Both the position numbers and the translations under genes were made by a program. Below, piece after piece: positions 33,607 to 41,292 of a stretch of DNA of 58,110 bases; position 1 is the first letter of the stretch; every line of letters begins with the position of its first letter. The stretch lies in NCBI GenBank assembly GCA_019745415.1, contig JAIETF010000029.1, positions 1 through 58,110 of the forward strand, given 5' to 3'. The notes under the pieces were generated by a model. It did no database searches, was not told where the DNA came from, and was given only the letters and a program-made list of their open reading frames with translations. This DNA is from Candidatus Obscuribacterales bacterium (GTDB taxonomy: Bacteria; Cyanobacteriota; Vampirovibrionia; Obscuribacterales; Obscuribacteraceae).

Positions 33607-34950
33607 ATGGACGAACAACCCCAGACAAGCAAGAGCGGTGCTCTGGCAAACGGCGCCGGCGCCGCAATGGCACTGCTGCTCAGCATCAATCTCTTCAACT
33701 ACATCGACCGTCAGATTCTCGCGGCGGTGGTGCCCCACATCAAGGAAGACCTGCTGCACAACGCCGGCGCCGAACAAGGCCCGGTAATCGATTTCCTGCT
33801 CAGTGTGCTGGGCAAGTTCTTGGGCGGCAATCCCGAGAATGCCATGGTCGGTCTTCTGGCCATGGCATTCATGGTCACCTACATGGTGGCCGCACCGCTC
33901 CTGGGCTCGCTCAAGTACAAGCGCTGGTGGATCATCTGCGGCGGCATCGTAGTCTGGAGCCTGGCCAGCGGCGCCTCCGGACTCGCCACCACCTTCGGTG
34001 CGCTGCTCCTCACCCGCTGCCTGGTCGGCTTGGGCGAAGCAGCCTACGGTCCGGTGGCACCTTCCATCCTCTCCGACTATTACCCGGTAGCCTCACGAGG
34101 GCGAGCCCTCTCCTGGTTCTACCTGGCCATTCCGGTCGGCAGCGCCTTGGGTTTCGTTCTAGGCGGGCTGGTGGCAGGCAGCGAACTGGGTTGGCGCTGG
34201 GCTTTCTACTTGGTGGTGCCACCCGGCATTCTGCTCGGGCTCATCTGCCTATTCATGAAGGAGCCGACCAGCGCCAGCAAAAACGTCGAACAGACGGAAC
34301 TGCTTGCGCAGTCGCGCTGGACGCTCTACAAGGGCTTCCTCAAGAATCGGTCCTACCTGCTCAACACGGTGGCCATGACCTTCATGACCTTCGCCATCGG
34401 CGGTATCGGCTTCTGGATGCCGACCTACATCCATGAGTATCGCCAAGCCGGAAGCCTGGCATCGGTGAACATCATCTTCGGTGCCATTCTTGTGGTGGCG
34501 GGGCTTTCGGCAACCCTCACCGGAGGCATGTTGGCAGACCGCCTGCGCCACAAAGTCAGGGGCTCGTACTTCAAGGTATCGGGTTGGGCAATGATCTTGG
34601 GATTCCCGGCCAGCCTGGGCATCCTCTATGCGCCCTTCCCCTTCGCCTGGATCTTCGTCTTCCTGGCTTGCTTCTGCCTCTTCCTCAACACCGGCCCCAG
34701 CAACACCGCTCTGGCCAATGTCATCCAGCCGGTCCTTCGACCAGCTGCTTTCGCCCTCAACATCCTCGTCATCCACCTCTTCGGCGATGTGCTCTCGCCC
34801 CTGGTCATCGGTGCCATCACCGATGCCACAGGCAGCATGAATCAAGCCTTCGTGGTGGTATCACTACTGGTGCTGGCCGGCGGCATCACCTGGCTCTTCG
34901 CAGCCCGGAACCTCGACGCCGACACCGCCAGGATCGGACAAGAAAAGTAA
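33607..34950 (+). CDS. MFS transporter, spinster-like
   Basis: A 447-residue protein with about twelve hydrophobic segments, the size of a major facilitator superfamily permease. The first segment ends in LFNYIDRQILAAVVPHIKEDL, which is the NYxDR start typical of spinster-type MFS proteins; the loop 2-3 motif is blurred (GSLKYKRWWI). An insertion after TM1 (about residues 48-80) is longer than usual. It sits in the inner membrane and moves a small molecule or lipid by proton coupling; substrate cannot be read. Start at ATG 33607 follows GAGGCTAGCAA. The next gene starts 42 bp later. Confidence 0.88.
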   Translation: MDEQPQTSKSGALANGAGAAMALLLSINLFNYIDRQILAAVVPHIKEDLLHNAGAEQGPVIDFLLSVLGKFLGGNPENAMVGLLAMAFMVTYMVAAPLLGSLKYKRWWIICGGIVVWSLASGASGLATTFGALLLTRCLVGLGEAAYGPVAPSILSDYYPVASRGRALSWFYLAIPVGSALGFVLGGLVAGSELGWRWAFYLVVPPGILLGLICLFMKEPTSASKNVEQTELLAQSRWTLYKGFLKNRSYLLNTVAMTFMTFAIGGIGFWMPTYIHEYRQAGSLASVNIIFGAILVVAGLSATLTGGMLADRLRHKVRGSYFKVSGWAMILGFPASLGILYAPFPFAWIFVFLACFCLFLNTGPSNTALANVIQPVLRPAAFALNILVIHLFGDVLSPLVIGAITDATGSMNQAFVVVSLLVLAGGITWLFAARNLDADTARIGQEK

Positions 34951-34991
34951 ACGGATTTACCAGCTAACCAAAGCCACAGGAGAAACCGAAT

Positions 34992-36221
34992 ATGAACTAC
35001 AAAACCAAGGCGGCAAGCCTGCTCTCGGGCCGGTTCAGCTTCTTGCTCATTCTGATCATGAGCTTGGGCTGCGCCCTCTTCACCACCGTCGCCCGCGCCG
35101 AAAACAGCGCGCCGACCTACCTGCCCTCCTTCCAGTACGGCACGAACACCTATGTCGACGACCGCCTCGCCGGTTCGATGCGCTTCGACTCGGCTTTCGC
35201 CGCGCAGGTGCGTTCGCTGGAAGCGCAGCACAACCTCAAGTTCTATGTGGTGGTCACCGAGCGGGGCAACGACCTCACCGGCGAACGCCGCACTTGGGCA
35301 GCCTCGCTTCTGCGCAACAAGCTCTGGGATCAGTGGCTCAATGCCGCCGACTTCAAGCAGGCAGCGCAGCGCAGCGCCATTCTGCTCATGGTGCGCGACT
35401 ACGCCGACCCGAGTCACTACTCGGTGGCACTGCGCGTCGGTGACGACCTGCACAAGCTCGGACTCAACCGCGACCTCTTCAGCGCGCCCAATGGTCCGAT
35501 CGTGCCGGCCCTGAAGACCTACCTGCCGGTCATGCCCGAGCAATGTCTGCTCGCCGTGCTCGGCAACGTCAACGACCTGGTGCAACGCGGCAAGCAGCTG
35601 CAAGCCCAGAAGGACTCGCAGACCAATCGTGGTACGGATGAGCCGACCGCGGTCAAGAGCGAGCCCGCCATCAGCGACAACAACAACTCGAACGAAGGAA
35701 TCCAACCTATGACCATCGCCCTCCTCATCGCCGCGGCAGTCGGCGTCTTCTTCCTGCTGCGGGCCGTCTTCCGCGGTCCCCAGTCCAGCTCCCGCTCCAC
35801 GCCACCGGCCCGCTCCAGCACGCCGGTGGTGCTGCGCAAGACCGAGCGCGGTCAGTCCGGCCCGGCCAGCCCGAATGCGACTGCCACCGACACCGGCAGC
35901 AAGACCGACAACACCGGCGCCATCATCGGCACCGCCGTCGGTGCGGGCGTGCTCGGTCACATGATCGGCAGCCAGCAGGCCGAAGCCGCCGAACGGGCCC
36001 GCCGTGAGCGCGAATCGTCTTCGACCTCGTCCACTTCCGGCGGCGACAGCACCTACATCCCGCCGGTGATCGCCGACACGACGACGACCACCACGACCAG
36101 CGACGGCGGCGGCAGCACCGGCGGCTCCAGCTGCGGTTCCAGTGGCGGTTCCAGCTGCGGCTCCAGCGGCGGCTCCAGCTGCGGCGGCGGCGGTGGCGGT
36201 GGTTGCGGCGGCGGCTCCTAA
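34992..36221 (+). CDS. TPM-domain-like exported protein with Gly/Ser/Cys-rich tail
   Basis: A 409-residue protein with a signal peptide (about residues 1-36, ending TTVARA). The mature N-terminus has a TPM-like fold (YVDDRLAGSMRFDSAFAAQV and LKFYVVVTERGNDLTG), known from photosystem repair and membrane-stress proteins. A membrane segment follows at about 236-257 (TIALLIAAAVGVFFLL), then a low-complexity linker, and the last 35 residues are runs of Gly, Ser and regularly spaced Cys. The same tail occurs in the next gene. CAGGAGAAACCGAAT precedes the ATG. The C-terminal tail is of the type found in TIGR04222-like membrane proteins. Confidence 0.75.
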   Translation: MNYKTKAASLLSGRFSFLLILIMSLGCALFTTVARAENSAPTYLPSFQYGTNTYVDDRLAGSMRFDSAFAAQVRSLEAQHNLKFYVVVTERGNDLTGERRTWAASLLRNKLWDQWLNAADFKQAAQRSAILLMVRDYADPSHYSVALRVGDDLHKLGLNRDLFSAPNGPIVPALKTYLPVMPEQCLLAVLGNVNDLVQRGKQLQAQKDSQTNRGTDEPTAVKSEPAISDNNNSNEGIQPMTIALLIAAAVGVFFLLRAVFRGPQSSSRSTPPARSSTPVVLRKTERGQSGPASPNATATDTGSKTDNTGAIIGTAVGAGVLGHMIGSQQAEAAERARRERESSSTSSTSGGDSTYIPPVIADTTTTTTTSDGGGSTGGSSCGSSGGSSCGSSGGSSCGGGGGGGCGGGS

Positions 36222-36321
36222 GCCCCGACTCAACCTGTCACGGCATCAGTGACTTCGGTGAGCGGAGCCCCCAGCTCTGCTCACCTTTCCCCAAATCTAC
36301 CGAACACGGGAAACACACGAA

Positions 36322-36804
36322 ATGCATACCGCAATGCTCATCATGGCCTGCGTAGGATTCTTCATGATCCTCTACGGTCTCATCGTCATCGTCAAGCGGC
36401 GCAGCGCGGTAAAGCGCATCAGCTCGCGCGCAGCACCGCCGGTGGCCAAGACCACCGCTCGCGACCGTTCCCCGCTCATCTTTCCGGAGGGAAAAATCGA
36501 GGTCGCGCCAAGGCCGGTACCGCTGGCCAAGACCACCGCTCGCTCCGGCAAGCCGGCTGGGCGTCCGATTCGCCGCTCCTCCGCTTCTTCTTCCACGAGC
36601 AGCGGGGGACGTCGCAGTGACGACTCGCTCACGCAAGGCGCCCTGCTCGGACACATGGTCAGCGGCTCCCACCATTCCGACAACTCCGGACACAGCCATC
36701 ACAGCGGCTCCAGCGGCGGCTCCAGCTGCGGCTCCAGCGGTGGTTCCAGCTGTGGTGGCGGCGGTGGTGGCGGCGGTGGCTGCGGTGGCGGCGGCGGTAC
36801 CTAA
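36322..36804 (+). CDS. Single-TM protein with Gly/Ser/Cys-rich tail
   Basis: A 160-residue protein with an N-terminal membrane segment (MLIMACVGFFMILYGLIVIV), a long basic, Ser/Arg-rich linker containing two AKTTAR repeats and a His/Ser stretch (GSHHSDNSGHSHHSG), ending with the same GSSCGSSGGSSCGG tail as the upstream gene. The shared tail at protein and DNA level (36120-36222 and 36705-36800) suggests local duplication. GGGAAACACACGAA precedes the ATG. Probably works in the membrane with its two neighbours. Confidence 0.7.
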   Translation: MHTAMLIMACVGFFMILYGLIVIVKRRSAVKRISSRAAPPVAKTTARDRSPLIFPEGKIEVAPRPVPLAKTTARSGKPAGRPIRRSSASSSTSSGGRRSDDSLTQGALLGHMVSGSHHSDNSGHSHHSGSSGGSSCGSSGGSSCGGGGGGGGGCGGGGGT

Positions 36805-36840
36805 ATAGCACCTCTCTCAACAACAATAGGAGGTACAGCT

Positions 36841-37350
36841 ATGCTGAATCTGTTTCGCAAGAGGGCAGGCAACGGCGATAACCGTACCCCTGCCCCTCCA
36901 CCGGTGATGCGCGAACAAGCCGACTTCGAAAGAATGTGGCTGGCCATTCGCGACCTGCCCTTCGACAAGGAAGGCGCAGAGAAGCCGTTCTCCACTCGCT
37001 TGGCCAAGGAACAGGGCTGGTCGCCAGAGTTCACCGCCCAGGTGATCGAAGAATATCGCCGCTTCATCTTCCTGATGGCAGTGAGCGACCATTCGGTGAC
37101 GCCCTCAATCACGGTCGACGAGGCCTGGCACACCCATCTGATTTACACCAAGTCTTACTGGGAAGACCTCTGCCTCTACACCGTCGGCAAGCCGCTGCAC
37201 CACAATCCTTCGGGAGGCAGCGCCGAAGAGACGGTCGGCTTCAAGAGCGACTACCGCTATACCCTGGAACTCTACCGGCACTACTTCGGTGCGCCGCCTG
37301 AGAAGATCTGGGGTCCGAACAACGGTCAGAACGTGACCAAGAAAGGCTGA
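36841..37350 (+). CDS. Glycine-rich-domain-containing protein-like (GRDP/DUF1399-type)
   Basis: A 169-residue soluble protein. The central block DEAWHTHLIYTKSYWEDLC (about residues 95-113) is the hallmark W-H-x-H...Y motif of the GRDP-like family, preceded by SVTPSITV. In plants and bacteria the family often occurs near Gly/Cys-rich proteins; here the two upstream genes both end in such tails, which supports the call. AGGAGGTACAGCT precedes ATG 36841. Biochemical role not established. A strong terminator follows. Confidence 0.8.
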   Translation: MLNLFRKRAGNGDNRTPAPPPVMREQADFERMWLAIRDLPFDKEGAEKPFSTRLAKEQGWSPEFTAQVIEEYRRFIFLMAVSDHSVTPSITVDEAWHTHLIYTKSYWEDLCLYTVGKPLHHNPSGGSAEETVGFKSDYRYTLELYRHYFGAPPEKIWGPNNGQNVTKKG

Positions 37351-37370
37351 ACAAGCCGACAACCTAACCT

Positions 37371-37408
37371 GCGGGTCTCTCTTGCAACGAGAGAGACCCG
37401 CATTTCTC
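37371..37408 (+). terminator. Terminator after the GRDP-like gene
   Basis: GCGGGTCTCTC (37371-37381) pairs with GAGAGACCCGC (37391-37401), followed by ATTTCTCTAAC. Ends the MFS-to-GRDP segment; no palindrome is present here because the block continues with rimI. Confidence 0.85.
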
Positions 37409-37430
37409 TAACTCTAACTCGAGTGTGTGA

Positions 37431-38030
37431 ATGGAAAATAGCTCTCAAACCAAGCGCTTGCTCTTGCGCCCCATCGACTGGATGCTCGATTTCAATCGCC
37501 TCATCGCCATTGAGAAGCAGAGCTTCAAGTCGCCATGGAACGCAGAGCGCTTCGGACTCTTCGCGGCGACGGCGGGCAACATTGCCCTGGCAGCCGAGCT
37601 GGACGGAGTGCTGGTGGGCTACATGCTCTGCCAGAAGCAACAGAAGCGAGCCGGCAAGCTGATCCACATTGCGCACATCGCAGTGGATCCGCTGGTTCGC
37701 AGCCTCGGCATCGGCAGTGCACTTATCGCCAACCTGCTCTCCAGCTTGCGCAACGAGCAGGTCACCCTGCACGTGCGTCTCTCCAACAATAAGGCGCAAG
37801 CTCTCTACGAACGCCTGGGCTTCTTCGTTGACGCGCATTTGCCAGAGCACTACGCCGACGGCGAAGAAGCGCTGCTAATGAAGTACACGCCCGATCACTT
37901 GGCGCCCTCGCTTCCGCTTCTCACCTGTGCAGCGACCAGAGAAAGTCGCCCCGGTCAACGGCAGCGCCTACACCGCCGCTATGCCCGTCCGGCTTTCAAC
38001 CCGGTCGGCAAGCTGGTCGAGAACAGCTAG
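37431..38030 (+). CDS. rimI: RimI-like N-acetyltransferase with basic tail
   Basis: A 199-residue GNAT enzyme. The acetyl-CoA block is IAHIAVDPLVRSLGIGSALI (about 82-101) and the end of the domain is NNKAQALYERLGFFVDA, the classic RimI pattern including Tyr. RimI acetylates the N-terminus of ribosomal protein S18 and related targets in the cytosol. Usual length is about 150; here 40 extra residues form an Arg-rich tail (RPGQRQRLHRRYARPAF). ATG 37431 lacks a strong ribosome site (GTGTGA). It ends the long 30-38 kb block with a terminator and a palindrome. Confidence 0.8.
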   Translation: MENSSQTKRLLLRPIDWMLDFNRLIAIEKQSFKSPWNAERFGLFAATAGNIALAAELDGVLVGYMLCQKQQKRAGKLIHIAHIAVDPLVRSLGIGSALIANLLSSLRNEQVTLHVRLSNNKAQALYERLGFFVDAHLPEHYADGEEALLMKYTPDHLAPSLPLLTCAATRESRPGQRQRLHRRYARPAFNPVGKLVENS

Positions 38031-38035
38031 AAGGA

Positions 38036-38056
38036 GGTCGCCAGGCGACCTTTTTC
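38036..38056 (+). terminator. Terminator of the 30030-38030 block
   Basis: GGTCG (38036-38040), loop CCAGG, CGACC (38046-38050), extended by A-T, followed by TTTTTCTGC. A compact intrinsic terminator six bases after the rimI stop. Confidence 0.85.
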
Positions 38057-38081
38057 TGCTGTTCTCATTTTTGAATTTTTC

Positions 38082-38098
38082 TCCTATATGTTTTAGTA
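38082..38098. repeat. Block-end palindrome, copy 5
   Basis: TCCTA-TATGTTT-TAGTA, one arm mismatch and a 7-base spacer, preceded by CTCATTTTTGAATTTTTC. Ends the block containing the PPDK-like, MFS and rimI genes. Confidence 0.8.
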
Positions 38099-38167
38099 TC
38101 TAAATCATAAGAAGCAAGCCAAACCCAAGCGCCTTCATACCCGCACTCAGCCCAAGACCTGCCGGCA

Positions 38168-39301
38168 CTAGCCCAGTCGACTGCGACTTTCGCGACAACG
38201 TTCAACTAGGGGATGCTTGAAACCCTGCATTTCTTGCCAATTCTTCAAAGCCCGATCGTAATAGCTGAGCGCTGCTTTGGTGTCGCCTTTTTGCTCTAGA
38301 CAGCGGCCCATAGTAAACAACCTTACCGAACGTTCATGCTCATCCAGCTGCCCCAACTTAAGGGCACGCTTCGATAGCTCATAGGCTTCCTCAGCCTTAT
38401 TCTGATCTAAAAGCACACCGGCCAGGCTATCCAACACATAGCCGAGAATTGCACCGCCAGTGGTATCTTTTTTCTCAGTCTCAAGTATACGCCTAGCTCT
38501 GCGCAAGCTTTCCTCAGCTCCAGCAAAATCACCTTTCTCCCTCAGAGCTAGTGAAAGATTATTGAGTGCCTTAGCCACTTCTTCGCTGCTTTCTCCGAAA
38601 AGTTTCTCTCTTATCGTGAGCGCCTTATGCAAAATGCGCTGGGCGCGCTCAAGGTCGCCGATAAAAACCAACATACAGCCGGCATTACAATACGACTCGG
38701 CCAACATGATGCTCTGATCGTCGCTCTGATCCAGACCATATGCGCTTTCCGCCTCGCTAAGCGACTTATCGACCAGAACCAAAGCCTCTGATTGGCGGCC
38801 GGTCCAAGCATAAATTTGAGCCATCATCCCATTCTCAATACTACTCAAAATATTGGTACCGGCTAGCTCTGCTCCTTCCGGATTAGCCAAGAGCGGCTTC
38901 AAGAGCTTCTCAGCATCTAGCAGGCGCCCTTCGCAAATTGCTCGGTTAGCCATAATCAAAACCGAAAGCCGAGAAATGCCGAAATCGAAGGCAAACAACT
39001 GCCGCAAAGCTCTACCCACAACCAAATCTAACTGAGCGACCAGGGCGGCGAAGCCAAGTTGCTGACTAGCAGCTAAAACAGAAGAAAAGAAACCACCAAA
39101 TAGAATAAAAAGAAATAGCGCAATGACAACAAAGCTGGCAGCAAGCCCAAACATCCAGCCTTGTAGATTGAGATGCCAAAGTCCCCATACAGCAAGGAAT
39201 GCCAGCATGAGCAAAATGAGCAAGAGAATAAAGGCGTTCAGATAGGCTTCGCGCCCCAATTCCACCTCTAGTTTCTTCTTTTGATCAGGCTTATCAGGCA
39301 T
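38168..39301 (-). CDS. TPR-repeat membrane protein (kinesin-light-chain type)
   Basis: A 377-residue protein. Two hydrophobic segments (about residues 21-43 and 50-75) anchor the N-terminus; the rest is TPR helix pairs, with AKALNNLSLALREKGDFAGA and LDSLAGVLLDQNKAEEAYEL as clear units. It shares its design with 23467-24642. ATG 39301 (MPDKPDQKKK) gives a natural cytosolic start; an in-frame ATG at 39325 is possible. Moderate GC, no strong ribosome site. Probably a membrane-bound scaffold. Confidence 0.8.
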   Translation of the reverse strand: MPDKPDQKKKLEVELGREAYLNAFILLLILLMLAFLAVWGLWHLNLQGWMFGLAASFVVIALFLFILFGGFFSSVLAASQQLGFAALVAQLDLVVGRALRQLFAFDFGISRLSVLIMANRAICEGRLLDAEKLLKPLLANPEGAELAGTNILSSIENGMMAQIYAWTGRQSEALVLVDKSLSEAESAYGLDQSDDQSIMLAESYCNAGCMLVFIGDLERAQRILHKALTIREKLFGESSEEVAKALNNLSLALREKGDFAGAEESLRRARRILETEKKDTTGGAILGYVLDSLAGVLLDQNKAEEAYELSKRALKLGQLDEHERSVRLFTMGRCLEQKGDTKAALSYYDRALKNWQEMQGFKHPLVERCRESRSRLG

Positions 39302-39388
39302 GATCAAATTATGCGCCTTTCTCATCCCATAAATCAAATTTGTATTACAGAAATATTCGACCGGTCTAATATTGAGGACAAAAAAAGA

Positions 39389-39436
39389 AGGCAAAAAGAA
39401 AACAGCCGGGCTCAAGCTAATGCTCAAGACCCGGCT
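39389..39436 (-). terminator. Terminator of the 40940-39460 block
   Basis: AGCCGGG (39404-39410) pairs with CCCGGCT (39430-39436); on the minus strand TGTTTTCTTTTTGCC follows. No complete TACTA-N7-TAGTA palindrome is found downstream, an exception to the rule. Confidence 0.75.
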
Positions 39437-39459
39437 GCAACGCCTGCTCAGACGGCTGA

Positions 39460-39786
39460 TTACTGCGCCGGCTGCGCCTCCACGGGGTAGAGCTTGGTCG
39501 GCTCGCCTTCTTCTTCGCCCGGCTTGAACCAGTACTCGGCCACGATGCCACCCTCCTGCTCGTCGATGAAATGACCGGCGAAGATGCTCTCTTCCAGGAG
39601 CATCACCTCGAGCAAGTGGCGAGCGGTGAACTGCTCTTCGCCCTTGCCCATGAGATAGTCGCCGACGATCACGCGGGCCAGAGCCTCGTTGCGGCAGAAA
39701 ACGATGGTGTAGCCGGTACCCTCACCGCCGGGACCGCGATGCAGAACGGCGAAGGCAGTGCGCTGGGGAACTGTGGACTGTTGCAT
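39460..39786 (-). CDS. Orphan soluble protein
   Basis: A 108-residue protein: a beta-like start (TAFAVLHRGPGGEGTGYTIV), a helix (EALARVIVGDYLMGKG), then an acidic C-terminal half (FKPGEEEGEPTKLYPVE). ATG 39786 is preceded by AGAAAGGTCCAGCT. No signal peptide. It is the last gene of a three-gene leftward block. No family recognised. Confidence 0.75.
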   Translation of the reverse strand: MQQSTVPQRTAFAVLHRGPGGEGTGYTIVFCRNEALARVIVGDYLMGKGEEQFTARHLLEVMLLEESIFAGHFIDEQEGGIVAEYWFKPGEEEGEPTKLYPVEAQPAQ

Positions 39787-39853
39787 AGCTGGACCTTTCT
39801 AGTCTAGTCTGGTCTGGTAATGAGAGAAAATCAGGACTCCAACTTCCCTTGGT

Positions 39854-40570
39854 TCAGTACATCGACCGCTGGTGCCAGAGGCTCTGGCGCACGACCCGGC
39901 CGCTGGCTGCGAGAGCCAGGTAATAGTGGTCGCCGCCATAGCAGACCACACGCTGCAAGCACTCATCGAAAACACGACCGTCCTCGAAGATGTAGCGCTT
40001 GAGGCGGTAGCCGGTGCGCCGCTCCTCGTCGGTGGGATCGACCAACTCCTCGAGTTCCTCCACAGCCTTGAGGGCCGGAATCTCGTGGCGGATGAACTCC
40101 TGCACACGGCCGAAGGACCAGGTACGACGCACCCGTTCGTGCACGTTGAGCGTCGAGAGCAGCAGGTCGCGAGCCCAGGGATTCAGACCCTCGATGTAGA
40201 GCGCCGGCGGCTCCATCTTCTCGTCGGTCCAGAGCGAGTTCGCCACAGCCGTGCCGCCTTGCTTGCGCAGGGCCAGACCGTAGTGCGGACCGCTGTGCCA
40301 GTGGTTGTTCTTGCAACCGAGTTGCAGGAACTCGTCGAGCACTCGGCCGCCCACCAGATGGTAGCGATGCCGCAGACCGATGGAACGGCGGTAGAAGCCG
40401 CGCACGTGGCCGAGCACCTCCACCTTCTCCACCAGGGGAATGCTGTCCGATTCGATGGTTTCCTGGCGACCATCGGGCCAGACCCGCATGACCAGTTGGT
40501 GGCAACCCAGGCGGCGCGCCACCAAAGAACGACCGGCCTTGTTCAGACCGTGAAAATGATCGAAACGCAT
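39854..40570 (-). CDS. Orphan protein with internal duplication
   Basis: A 238-residue soluble protein. Two copies of a module of about 45 residues occur: RYHLVGGRVLDEFLQLG followed by HYGLALRKQG and VANSLW (~70-115), and KRYIFEDGRVFDECLQR followed by YYLALAASG and VRQSLW (~185-232). The module reads as three strands with a GRVxDExLQ core. ATG 40570 (MRFDHFHG) has GAGGAGATTGTT upstream; the longer frame has none. Arg- and His-rich overall. No family recognised, though the layout recalls the duplicated orphan at 2466-3023. Confidence 0.75.
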   Translation of the reverse strand: MRFDHFHGLNKAGRSLVARRLGCHQLVMRVWPDGRQETIESDSIPLVEKVEVLGHVRGFYRRSIGLRHRYHLVGGRVLDEFLQLGCKNNHWHSGPHYGLALRKQGGTAVANSLWTDEKMEPPALYIEGLNPWARDLLLSTLNVHERVRRTWSFGRVQEFIRHEIPALKAVEELEELVDPTDEERRTGYRLKRYIFEDGRVFDECLQRVVCYGGDHYYLALAASGRVVRQSLWHQRSMY

Positions 40571-40580
40571 AACAATCTCC

Positions 40581-40940
40581 TCAAATCTGAAAGACAATGG
40601 AACGGTTGTGCCGGCAGTAGCGAGCGCCTTCGTGGACAAGCACCATGGAGCCGGCACAGGCGATGACATGACCGCCGGCGAAGACCTCCGCCTGACTGCC
40701 CGCCGCCAACAAAGCGAGAGCGCCCTTGCCCACTTGCAAACGGCTGCCGGTCATGGCGATGACCAAGGAACCTTCGGCAAAGGTGACCATACCGGCCTCG
40801 GCACGCCCGTGTTCACCATCGCCGATGAAGCGATAGGCGTCGAAAGCTTGACGATAAGCGGCGACCAGCTTGGCGCTGGGCTCGGTTTCGGGCTCCTCAT
40901 AGACGAGGTCGAGACCCTCTTCAAAAACAGGTTGATGCAT
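40581..40940 (-). CDS. Orphan beta-helix-like protein
   Basis: A 119-residue protein. After an acidic N-terminus (EEGLDLVYEEPETEP), residues 45-118 show short strands at regular 7-8 residue steps (GMVTFAEGSLVIAMTG, LLAAGSQAEVFAGGHVIACA), a pattern seen in small solenoid or beta-helix folds. ATG 40940 follows GAGGAGTTAATC. First gene of the leftward block; 10 bp separate it from the next gene. No family recognised. Confidence 0.7.
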   Translation of the reverse strand: MHQPVFEEGLDLVYEEPETEPSAKLVAAYRQAFDAYRFIGDGEHGRAEAGMVTFAEGSLVIAMTGSRLQVGKGALALLAAGSQAEVFAGGHVIACAGSMVLVHEGARYCRHNRSIVFQI

Positions 40941-41292
40941 GATTAACTCCTCACTAGAAAAACTCAAACAACGCAACTAACCTGGCCAGCTCAAGAACTG
41001 GTCAAAGCGTTGCACTCTGTCAAAGGGGAAAATGTTCTGGCGGGCTATAGCAATTCCTCAATCAAGTTGAATAAATAAAAGGGCAATAACAATCTCTTAC
41101 GCTTATCAGGTAAAAAATCAAAGAGCAGCAACAGGCTATTTATCGAAAAAATAAAAAAGAGTCAGTATTTGACAGCTCTTTAATGCCTTTCAGAAAAACA
41201 AAATGCAGTTCTTCATCAGCGCAACTTGCGCAAACCGGCATGTGAAGCCAAACATTAGAGACTGAACGAGACGAGCTAACAATGGCATTCTT
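40941..41292. other. Divergent promoter region
   Basis: About 350 AT-rich bases between the leftward orphan block and the rightward PLD-type gene; it must contain promoters of both. No clear boxes, repeats or genes recognised. Confidence 0.4.

Noticed and set aside
34842..36233. 463-residue minus-strand frame rich in Ala/Gly/Thr
   Set aside because: Antisense of the TPM-like gene; its low complexity is the mirror of the Gly/Ser/Cys tail.
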